From NCBI GenBank assembly GCA_014695345.1, contig JACJOC010000052.1:62001-126000 (forward strand): a stretch of 64,000 nucleotides of DNA, given 5' to 3'. The notes beneath the pieces were generated by a model that searched no databases, had not been told where the DNA came from, and was given only the letters and a program-made list of their open reading frames with translations. Below, piece after piece: positions 17,466 to 24,902 of the stretch. Origin of the DNA: Cyanobacteria bacterium FACHB-471 (GTDB lineage Bacteria > Cyanobacteriota > Cyanobacteriia > Elainellales > Elainellaceae). The position numbers were made by a program, and so were the translations under genes. Position 1 is the stretch's first letter, and the number at the start of each line of letters is the position of its first letter.

Positions 17466-18386
17466 TTAGCCCCAAGGAATGCCTAGCTTATCTGCTGCAT
17501 CCTGAGCACTAGTGACACCTTGGCGTAGGGGTTCAATCAATTCTCGTAATTGATCGACTAAACCGCTCAGCTCTTCCCGTTCGGTGGAGATATTGCCCTC
17601 AGTGCCAGACAATTCTGAACCCGTTTCTTGAACGGCGCTGACTACTTTCTCCAGGGCATCTTCAATGTTGGTTCCCAAAGTATCAACCGATTCTTTAGCT
17701 GTCTCCAGCAGGGAATCAATTTCGGTTTGGACGATACTATCTTGCAGGGTAGTCAACTCGGTGCTTAACTCATCCAAATTGGAGAACTCATCTACTACTT
17801 CCTGCACTTCGGTATCAATTTCTCCGTTGGCTTCCTCCAGTGCATCGGTGGCTTGAGAGATATCTTCAGCGATCGCAGTGGTTGCTGTCTCAACTGCCTG
17901 TTGAGCTGTATCTACACTTTCCTCAACGGCATCTACTACCTGATCAAGCTGTTGTTGTCCACTCTGAATGATGCCCTGACCCTCATTTAAGGTGTTGAGA
18001 GCAGTTTCACCCGCAGTTGAGAGGGATGATAATCCTTCCTCCAGGCTAGTATTCAGTTCGGTGAGTTTGGTCTGAGCTTCTTGCAGTTCAGTTTCGAGTT
18101 CAGTGCGATCGCTCATCACCTCACTTTGCAAATTCTCAAACTCACTACCCAAATCAGAGATACTTTCGGTTAGTTCTGTCTGATGCTCCGCTACTTCTGT
18201 TTGCAGCTCATCCAAACTGGTCTCAATCTGGTCAATCAGTCCGCTAAGCTCCTCCTGCATCCCACTCAAACTTTCCTCAAATGTATTGATTTCCTCCTGA
18301 ACTGCGCTTGCTTCTTCGGTTAGAAGCCTCAGCTTTTCAGGTAAATCTGCTGCCAATTGTTCCAAAGAACTGGTTGCTTCACTCAT
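17466..18386 (-). CDS. Acidic coiled-coil protein CC2 (module B)
   Basis: A 306-residue acidic helical protein, first gene of module B, 81 bp upstream of CC1. Heptad-rich from residue ~10 to ~290 (LQTEVAEHQTELTESISDLG, LETELQEAQTKLTELN), no Cys, ending ...AADKLGIPWG. No signal or transmembrane segment. AGAGGTAAT precedes the ATG. A 350-bp gap holding a MITE-like element separates it from module A, so module B may have its own promoter. The family is unknown to me. Confidence 0.7.
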   Translation of the reverse strand: MSEATSSLEQLAADLPEKLRLLTEEASAVQEEINTFEESLSGMQEELSGLIDQIETSLDELQTEVAEHQTELTESISDLGSEFENLQSEVMSDRTELETELQEAQTKLTELNTSLEEGLSSLSTAGETALNTLNEGQGIIQSGQQQLDQVVDAVEESVDTAQQAVETATTAIAEDISQATDALEEANGEIDTEVQEVVDEFSNLDELSTELTTLQDSIVQTEIDSLLETAKESVDTLGTNIEDALEKVVSAVQETGSELSGTEGNISTEREELSGLVDQLRELIEPLRQGVTSAQDAADKLGIPWG

Positions 18387-18733
18387 GGTGATTACCTCTA
18401 ATGAATTGTGAGAAATGCTGAACTTGAAAATTTGGAAAGGTTAAGGATGTTTGAGAAGTAGCGATATCTCTTGTAGGGACGTAGCATTCGGTGAATAGAC
18501 CCTGGAATAGACTGAGATTTGTTGCCCGAATGCCTCGCGCCACACATTTCTGGGCTACGAACCAAACTTCTTAAATATCCTTTCAGGCTCAAAGCCCGAA
18601 TGATGCTACTTCGAACTCGATAATGAATATTCTGAAGATGAAATTTCGTGTTCTTGAAAGGTTCAACACGGCTTTTGTTTCTGTTGGGGCTTATCCTTCT
18701 GATCTGATCTGCGTCGGTCGCTGTTATTTATAT
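18387..18733. other. Spacer between modules B and A, mostly a MITE-like element
   Basis: No gene is supported. A ~136-bp element with terminal inverted repeats fills 18445-18580. The rest (18590-18733) is AT-rich and shows no clear frame or RNA. It probably holds the promoter for module B, but no convincing boxes were seen. Confidence 0.5.
18445..18580. repeat. MITE-like element with 15-bp terminal inverted repeats
   Basis: The left end GGATGTTTGAGAAGT (18445-18459) matches the complement of the right end ACTTCTTAAATATCC (18566-18580) at 13 of 15 positions. Inside are GTAGCATTCGG (18481-18491) and CCCGAATGC (from 18525), the same core as in the elements at 13293 and 35360, though the termini differ. 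Non-coding. Confidence 0.65.
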
Positions 18734-19132
18734 TCATCCACGACGCAAGGAGAATTCAACTACTTCATTCTCCTGATCATACGTAATTGCATATTGCTCA
18801 TAATCAATTCCGTAGGGGGAGACACCTAGATCATAAAGATCTACATTTCCTTGAACTTGTTCAGGCAATCCAAGGATCTCTCTTACTGTTTCTCGAGACA
18901 TCCCTTTTCGTAACACTTCTCGTTCTAAAGCAGGAACCATGCGAATACGGGGATTATCACGCTTGTTTTCTCTAAATTGGGCCTTCCACAAATCAGCGTC
19001 AAAACCACCAATTGAAATAATCTGACTAATCGCTTTCATCTGATGAAACACAGTTCTTAGTTCCTTATCTAAAGCAATCAACAATAGTGCAGTTGCTACG
19101 ACAAACGATACTACAACAAAAACGAATTTCAT
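18734..19132 (-). CDS. Small membrane-anchored BamE/SmpA-like protein (module A candidate partner)
   Basis: A 132-residue protein with one N-terminal transmembrane segment (MKFVFVVVSFVVATALLLIAL) and a small soluble domain. The segment VLRKGMSRETVREILGLPEQV, followed by DLYDLG and AITYDQENEVVEFSL, resembles the BamE/SmpA-type fold (helix, G-x-P turn, strands). The start at 19132 is preferred to one four codons upstream because AGGATGGG then has proper spacing. It follows the DUF6973-like effector gene by ~190 bp and closes module A. A membrane-bound immunity protein facing the periplasm is possible; a general lipoprotein-like accessory is an alternative. Confidence 0.6.
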   Translation of the reverse strand: MKFVFVVVSFVVATALLLIALDKELRTVFHQMKAISQIISIGGFDADLWKAQFRENKRDNPRIRMVPALEREVLRKGMSRETVREILGLPEQVQGNVDLYDLGVSPYGIDYEQYAITYDQENEVVEFSLRRG

Positions 19133-19321
19133 TTGAAAACCCATCCTAATGTGAATTGTCTAAGAAAGTTTCCTGTTGTACATCTTGCAAAGTACACACT
19201 TCGAAAATCATGACAGATACTCACTACTGGAAATGCCTTATAGTGAGCACTTTCTGCAAGATGGCATTTTTACGGAATGTTATTACAGAGCATCTTTCAG
19301 GAAAATTCATGTGCTAACCCT

Positions 19322-20062
19322 TTACCGCTCCCAGTCGTAAGGCTGTTCTACCGGCGCATTACCGTTAGGAATCGGCTGCCCACCTTCCTCAGAGGCACTA
19401 CTATCTAACCCATGTTGCCACTCAAGTACCTGGTTACTCCAGGCAGGCTCTCCGTTTTGGTCAAGAACAGCCAGTTCTCCATTATCAATTGCTTGCCTAA
19501 TTAACTGTGCCAACTCTGCATTACTTGCGTCTGGGTTGTCTGCTGCAATCTGTCGCCCAACTTCGTTGTTATATAAATCCATCGCTTCTCGATCGGGTGG
19601 GTTGTCTGGTAACGCTTCATGAGCTGTAGTAAATTGAGAAGTCCATTCTTCTCCAAATTCTCTAGTTAATAGACTATTCAAATAAGCGTGACGAAAAGCA
19701 TCTCGGTGCCCATCACTGTTTATCCATTCGCCTTGAAGATTGTTCGGGACATGATCAGGTATGTTACCTGATTGAGGAAATTGATTCTCTGACTCGCTAA
19801 TTGCATGCTCTCCAATACCTCTAACTGTTAAGATGTCTCTTATTCCGCCCGATCGCCCAAGATCGTCTAGCATTCTTGCTTCCGTCTCCGTCATTTTTAC
19901 CCCCTCTATAAAAGTCATACGAATAGGAATAGGACCAAAATTAGGGATCCAAGTCGTCAATCTATCATCTTGAACTCGGTAATTCTCAAGAACAGTGCTA
20001 GCCTCTTGCAATTGCTTCTTTGCTGCATCAATACGGGATATCAATTCATCTGCTATGGTCAT
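19322..20062 (-). CDS. Putative effector with DAFRHA/AHE/MDxxNN domain (DUF6973-like, module A)
   Basis: A 246-residue protein. Residues 1-35 are helical (MTIADELISRIDAAKKQLQE). From about residue 115 comes a conserved-looking block: DGHRDAFRHAYLNSLLTREFG, then FTTAHEALP and REAMDLYNNEVGRQIA. This H..DAFRHA...AHE...MDxxNN pattern is what I remember from DUF6973-type domains found at the ends of predicted polymorphic toxins; conserved His, Asp and Glu suggest a hydrolase or metal site, but no activity is known to me. The C-terminus is a Pro/Gly-rich tail. TTGAGGAC precedes the ATG. No signal peptide is seen, so export would need a dedicated route. Confidence 0.65.
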   Translation of the reverse strand: MTIADELISRIDAAKKQLQEASTVLENYRVQDDRLTTWIPNFGPIPIRMTFIEGVKMTETEARMLDDLGRSGGIRDILTVRGIGEHAISESENQFPQSGNIPDHVPNNLQGEWINSDGHRDAFRHAYLNSLLTREFGEEWTSQFTTAHEALPDNPPDREAMDLYNNEVGRQIAADNPDASNAELAQLIRQAIDNGELAVLDQNGEPAWSNQVLEWQHGLDSSASEEGGQPIPNGNAPVEQPYDWER

Positions 20063-20116
20063 TACAGAATGTCCTCAATAGGTTAATTGGTCGGATAAGG
20101 AATAGTAGCTACCTGA

Positions 20117-21100
20117 TCAAGCCAGCATTTCTTCGACCATTGTGTTAGCGGCGACCATCACATTTCCGGCAGTGACAACCTCTTGAGTGAGGGGATCAAG
20201 TTCACTCATTACGGATAGAGCATCTTCCATTTCGCCTCTGGTTTCTTCCGTTTCACCTTCAATGTCTTCAACGGCTCCGCCTGTGACTTCTTCCGTTGCT
20301 TCTCCAACTGCTGCTTTGTGAGTGTTTTCGCACTCATCTGCAAGGGTTGAAATCGTCTCAGTGACATCCTGTTCGTATTGCTCGATCGCTTCACTCACGT
20401 CGGTGCTGAAGGTTTCAAATAGCTCCGTGAGGTTGGTTTCGCAGTCGTTACTAGCGGTGATGATTGCCTCGGAATGAGTACTTCTCAACTCCTCGCTAAG
20501 TTCATCAAAGCTAGTTTCAATCGCTTCTCGATGAGTGCCTTGCAGTTCGCTGACGAGTTCATCCATGTCGGTTTCAATTTCAGAGAAAGTGTCTACCTGG
20601 GTTTCTGCTTCGGTGATGGTTTGCTCTAGGGTTTCAAAGGCTTCCTGGGTAGCTTGAATTGCCTCTGTCAGTCCATCTTCAAGCTGGGTCACTGCTCCTT
20701 CAAAGGTACCTAGTGCCTGTTGAGCTTCGGTCATTTCTGTCTCAAACTCGGTGATAGCAGTCGTGAGTTCTCCGAATTCTCCCTGCATCTCGGTGATGGT
20801 GCCGTTTGCCTCTTCGAGTTCGGTGGAGATATCGGCGATCGCCCCTTCCAACTCATCTAGAGCAGTCGTGATTTCTGTCTCTGCCGTTTCCAGTTGTGTA
20901 TTTGCATCGGATAGGCTTTGCTCCAGTGCTTCTAGCTGTGTGTCTAGTTCATCCCCCTGGCGCAGTTCTTCTGTTTCAGTTTCCAGTTCTGTGGCAAGCT
21001 CTCGAAAATCTCCACATGCCTGCTCTAGGGTTGTGAGCAGTCGTTCCAGTGCATCTGAAGTTTCTTCAACATTAGTATTGAGTTCAGCCGCTTCAGCCAT
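20117..21100 (-). CDS. Acidic coiled-coil protein CC3 (module A)
   Basis: A 327-residue protein, extremely rich in Glu and Thr, helical throughout (LEALEQSLSDANTQLETAET, ITTALDELEGAIADISTELE). Two short similar segments appear at LQGTHREAIETSFDELSEEL and LRSTHSEAIITASNDCETNL, pointing to an internal duplication. Two Cys are near the C-terminal third. It lies 54 bp upstream of the effector gene, with AGGAG before the ATG. No signal or membrane segment. Same type as CC1, CC2 and CC4; family unknown to me. Confidence 0.7.
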   Translation of the reverse strand: MAEAAELNTNVEETSDALERLLTTLEQACGDFRELATELETETEELRQGDELDTQLEALEQSLSDANTQLETAETEITTALDELEGAIADISTELEEANGTITEMQGEFGELTTAITEFETEMTEAQQALGTFEGAVTQLEDGLTEAIQATQEAFETLEQTITEAETQVDTFSEIETDMDELVSELQGTHREAIETSFDELSEELRSTHSEAIITASNDCETNLTELFETFSTDVSEAIEQYEQDVTETISTLADECENTHKAAVGEATEEVTGGAVEDIEGETEETRGEMEDALSVMSELDPLTQEVVTAGNVMVAANTMVEEMLA

Positions 21101-21148
21101 GATGAATTCTCCTGATTAACAACGAGTGGACAAATTTTTGCAGAAATC

Positions 21149-22036
21149 TTAGCCGAGTGTCTCTTGCACGTTTTCGAGGGTAGGCATCATCTCCTGGATG
21201 ATTGCCACTACATCACCACATTTGTCGATGATGTCGCCAAAGCGATCGTTCATTTCCTCGCAGTTGGTTACGGCTTCTTCTCCAACTGCTGCAACCGCTT
21301 CGACTAGTTCTTGGGCTGATGTAGTGATTCCTTCACCGATTTCATTGAACTTCTCTTGAATAGTTGTAAAAGCATCACTGGCAGCCATTTCTAACGCCAC
21401 ATCTAATTCGCCCAGTTCAGTGTTACTGGTTTCAATCAGATGCTCAAAATCTGCTTGCAGTGCTTCCAGTTTTTCTCCAATTAATTCCATCAGGGATGTG
21501 AACTCATCATTGAGTTTAGTTTGGCTTTGGGTAAACTCACCGCGAGCTGACACGACGGATTCTTTCATTCCATCAATCTCTGCTACGGCTTCATCTTCTA
21601 GCGTGTCTACTTCAGAGCTAAATTCTTCCGTCTGAGTGGTCATTGTGTCGAGATTCTGTTGAATTTCAGTTACTTTGGTTTCAATTTCCCCCATCATTTC
21701 TTCGGCGCTGCTTTGCAGATCGCCAAGCTGTCCGCGAATCATTTCGGCAAATTTGGTGAGTTGGGTTTCAATTCCCTGAGCGGCTTCCTGAATCGGACTG
21801 AGGCTATCCTTTGCCGTTTGGATCTCGGTGCCCAACTGTTGTTCTAACGTTTCCAGGCGTTGGCTGAGGGTTTCAAAGCTAGAGAGGGTTTCCTGTTCTT
21901 TGGACGCTAAATTTTCGCCCAGAGTATTGATTAACTCTTCCAGTTCATTCACTTCCTCAAGAGCGCGATCGCCTTCTCCAGAAAGTTCTCGCATCTTCTC
22001 AATATTCTGATCAATTAAATCGGTGATATCTGACAT
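21149..22036 (-). CDS. Acidic coiled-coil protein CC4 (module A)
   Basis: A 295-residue acidic helical protein similar in size and style to CC1 (294 residues). Both end in a Cys-containing amphipathic helix: here NCEEMNDRFGDIIDKCGDVV, in CC1 SNESCQKAVEVLAES. Heptads run through most of the chain (LETLEQQLGTEIQTAKDSL). AAGGAGACAACG precedes the ATG; the gap to CC3 is 48 bp. No signal peptide. It is probably co-expressed with CC3 and the DUF6973-like gene. Confidence 0.7.
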   Translation of the reverse strand: MSDITDLIDQNIEKMRELSGEGDRALEEVNELEELINTLGENLASKEQETLSSFETLSQRLETLEQQLGTEIQTAKDSLSPIQEAAQGIETQLTKFAEMIRGQLGDLQSSAEEMMGEIETKVTEIQQNLDTMTTQTEEFSSEVDTLEDEAVAEIDGMKESVVSARGEFTQSQTKLNDEFTSLMELIGEKLEALQADFEHLIETSNTELGELDVALEMAASDAFTTIQEKFNEIGEGITTSAQELVEAVAAVGEEAVTNCEEMNDRFGDIIDKCGDVVAIIQEMMPTLENVQETLG

Positions 22037-22075
22037 CGTTGTCTCCTTTTGTATTTCTGCAAATGATTACTGTGT

Positions 22076-22363
22076 TCAATTGAGCTGTTGCAGGAACAGC
22101 CACATTCCCATCACGACTCCCACGGGACCGATTGTGGTGTAACAAAGCGCATCAACAAATCGCGGTTTATTCCAATGAGTGGTTTGAACTTGAGCAATTT
22201 CTTGAGAACGCAGCCAGGTATCTACTTCTGTGCGGGCAAAGTCAGGGTTAGATATCATCTGCCAGCTATACCAGAGCCCCCAAACTCCTGCTAGCAGTGG
22301 AGCTAGCCAAAAGAATTGGAAGAATAGTACTGTTACGACGGTCAAAACCAGAGAAGACTTCAT
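22076..22363 (-). CDS. Small two-helix membrane protein heading the effector operon
   Basis: A 95-residue protein with two hydrophobic helices (residues ~4-34, including FFQFFWLAPLLAGVWGLWYSW, and ~75-92, TIGPVGVVMGMWLFL) and a polar loop between them. I do not recognise the family. The ATG at 22363 with TAGGAGATGAG upstream is preferred to a GTG one codon earlier. It is 39 bp upstream of CC4 and is the first gene of the minus-strand operon. A membrane anchor or channel subunit for the system is possible but unproven. Confidence 0.6.
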   Translation of the reverse strand: MKSSLVLTVVTVLFFQFFWLAPLLAGVWGLWYSWQMISNPDFARTEVDTWLRSQEIAQVQTTHWNKPRFVDALCYTTIGPVGVVMGMWLFLQQLN

Positions 22364-22629
22364 CACTCATCTCCTACAAAACTTTCAACTCGGTAGCTTG
22401 ACTTCTCCTGGAGCAGTTCTTTGCAAGGCGATCGCTTAACCTTCTATTTGTTTCTCTGTTGCCGAGATGCCAGAATTCTGCAACTTGTTACAAAAGTACA
22501 TATTTGATTTGTGGCTCAGTGAGCAAGCTTTAAATTTCTGTTCTTGACCTGAAAATTATCGATGGTTTGCATAAAACGCAATTTTTCCAAACGAGAACTA
22601 GATAGAGAACTGCGTCTGGAATATGTTTT
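22364..22629. promoter_or_regulatory. Divergent promoter region between the effector-like and kinase operons
   Basis: A 266-bp AT-rich gap separates two divergently transcribed operons, so it must hold both promoters. A TTGACC hexamer lies at 22544-22549 on the plus strand, but no well-spaced -10 box could be identified. No clear operator palindrome was seen. Confidence 0.4.
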
Positions 22630-24873
22630 ATGCCTACCCATGTTGACATTTCCGAAAATCTATCCGTTTCAATTCAACCTGTTGTCCTAGATCAACTGTT
22701 AGACGGACGATATCAAGTGATTGGTAAACTTGGCAGAGGTGGCTTTGGAGAAACTTACATTGCTCAAGACACTCGCCGTCCTGGACATCCCAAATGTGTG
22801 GTCAAACATCTCAAACCGCTGTCAACAGCCGAACTTGATAGCTTAGATGATATCAGGCGCTTATTTAGCAAAGAGGCAGAAACTCTTGAAAAGCTGGGAC
22901 ATCATGACCAGATTCCTCGCCTGTTGGCACATTTTGAGAAAGACCGAGAGTTTTACCTGGTACAAGAGTTCATTAAAGGACACCCGCTTAGTCAGGAACT
23001 GTTGATTGAACATGGATCTAGCCCTGAAGCAGCTACACCACTGCACAAGGAACCTCAGGAAAGGGGCGATCGCTGGTCTGAGTCTCAAGTTATTCAGCTT
23101 TTAGAAGAAGTCTTAAATATTCTGGCATTCGTTCACGAGCATGGCATCATTCACCGAGACATTAAGCCAGAGAATATTATTCGTCGCCAACAGGACCAAC
23201 GGCTAGTTCTAATTGACTTTGGTGCCGTCAAACACCTACAGAATACATCTGCGAAATCTTCTGAAAATATAGCTCGACAAAGTGATGTAACTGTTGCAAT
23301 CAACAGTGCAGGGTACACTCCAATAGAGCAAATTCGAGGCAGACCTTGCCTGAACAGCGACATTTACGCTCTTGGCATGATTTGCATTCAAGCGTTGACA
23401 GGGCTTCATCCCCGCAGTTTTGAGGAAAGTCTGCATGTTGCAGAGGTGCTTTGGACACAGCAAGCTCAAGTGGATCCTGAACTGGTGGCTATATTAACTA
23501 CCATGACCCGGTACAACTGGAAAGATCGCTATCAAACCGCAACGGAAGTCTTACAAGATCTGCAACAACTCGCTCCTTCTGTACCAGAAGTTGCTCCCAC
23601 TGCTCCAGCACTGTCACCAGCAGCAAATCCCATCTACACACCTACTCAGGTAAGACCTGCTCTAACTCAACCTGAGGCTTCCTCTCAACCTTTACCAGAT
23701 CTGTTTCCCCCTAGTGAGTCATTGAGAACAAATCGACCGACACGGGAGACGGAGCGAGCGCTCACACCAACTCAGAACTCGGAATCTGGGCAGGCTGAGC
23801 AAACTAGCCTTAATCAAAGATTGCGTCAGCTCAAAGTTTTGCTCAAGCCTAAAATGATATCCCGGTTGACGGGTATAGGGCTGATGCTGATCGGGGCAAC
23901 CATTTTTGGGGGCTATCTGTCTGGATCGGGTTCCTCCCGAAACACACAATCAACCGAGTTGTTAGAACGACAGGATGAGCAGTTAATCACGACCCTTACA
24001 GGACACTCCTCAATGGTTACAGCGATCGCCTTCAACGCAGATGGAAACATCGCAAGCGCCAGTACAGATAAAACTATCAAGGTTTGGGATATCACATTGG
24101 GACATGCGATTCAAACTCTAACAGAGGGCTCAGGGGAAAGTCCGGCGATCGCCACTAGTACGGATGGGAAACTCTTGGCTAGCAGCAGCATGGGCAACAC
24201 CATCAAAGTGTGGAATCTGGATACTGGAGAACTGTTGCATACGTTGAGAGGGCACACCTGGACGATTTCAGCGATCGCCATGAGTCCGGATGGTCAAACT
24301 TTGGTGAGTAGCAGCGAAGACAACACCATCAAAATTTGGGACTTGGAAACGGGTGAACTCGTGAAAGATTTCACAGGGCATACCGCCCCTACTACCTCAA
24401 TGGATATCAGTGCAGATGGCTGGTTACTGGTTGGAGGTAGCGCAGACAATACTGTGAAGGTGTGGAGCTTACCTACAGGAGAACTTCTGAATCAGTTTAG
24501 GGGGCACTCAGCAGAAGTTCATGCCGTTGCCATCAGCCCCAATGGCGCAACGTTGGTTAGCGGCAGTGCAGATAACACAATTAAAGTTTGGAATTTACAC
24601 AGTGGAGCGTTAATTAACACTCTATCTGGACACTTAGATGAAGTCTACACGGTTGCAGTTAGTCCCAATAGCCAAACGCTGGTCAGCGGCAGTGCAGACA
24701 ATAGGGTGAAGCTTTGGAATTTATATACAGGTGAACCGCTCTACACCTTTAGAGGGCACACCAGTGAAGTTCACTCGGTGTCGATTAGCCCAGACGGGCA
24801 AACGATCGCCAGTGGAAGCTGGGATAGAACAATCAAACTTTGGCGGATGCCTCAGGCTCACTCACTTCCGTAG
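22630..24873 (+). CDS. Membrane Ser/Thr protein kinase with seven WD40 repeats
   Basis: A 747-residue Hanks-type kinase. The cytoplasmic catalytic domain spans about residues 20-320: GRGGFG at 35-40, Lys59 in CVVKHL, HRDIKPEN at 175-182 (catalytic Asp177), DFG at 196-198. A Pro/Ser-rich linker leads to one transmembrane helix (~412-432) and then seven WD40 repeats (~455-745, GH...V...A.SPDGQ.L.SGS.D.TIK.W), forming one propeller, presumably outside the cytoplasm if the kinase is inside. The propeller would sense or bind a partner. It is the first gene of the plus-strand operon; the next gene encodes a forkhead-associated phosphopeptide reader. Confidence 0.92.
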   Translation: MPTHVDISENLSVSIQPVVLDQLLDGRYQVIGKLGRGGFGETYIAQDTRRPGHPKCVVKHLKPLSTAELDSLDDIRRLFSKEAETLEKLGHHDQIPRLLAHFEKDREFYLVQEFIKGHPLSQELLIEHGSSPEAATPLHKEPQERGDRWSESQVIQLLEEVLNILAFVHEHGIIHRDIKPENIIRRQQDQRLVLIDFGAVKHLQNTSAKSSENIARQSDVTVAINSAGYTPIEQIRGRPCLNSDIYALGMICIQALTGLHPRSFEESLHVAEVLWTQQAQVDPELVAILTTMTRYNWKDRYQTATEVLQDLQQLAPSVPEVAPTAPALSPAANPIYTPTQVRPALTQPEASSQPLPDLFPPSESLRTNRPTRETERALTPTQNSESGQAEQTSLNQRLRQLKVLLKPKMISRLTGIGLMLIGATIFGGYLSGSGSSRNTQSTELLERQDEQLITTLTGHSSMVTAIAFNADGNIASASTDKTIKVWDITLGHAIQTLTEGSGESPAIATSTDGKLLASSSMGNTIKVWNLDTGELLHTLRGHTWTISAIAMSPDGQTLVSSSEDNTIKIWDLETGELVKDFTGHTAPTTSMDISADGWLLVGGSADNTVKVWSLPTGELLNQFRGHSAEVHAVAISPNGATLVSGSADNTIKVWNLHSGALINTLSGHLDEVYTVAVSPNSQTLVSGSADNRVKLWNLYTGEPLYTFRGHTSEVHSVSISPDGQTIASGSWDRTIKLWRMPQAHSLP

Positions 24874-24902
24874 CGAATTTAGTAATCGATGGAATAGAAG
24901 TT

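Noticed and set aside
16500-22036. Chemoreceptors or phage tape-measure proteins
   Set aside because: Similarity is only generic coiled coil; no receptor hairpin, membrane helices, HAMP domain or phage genes.
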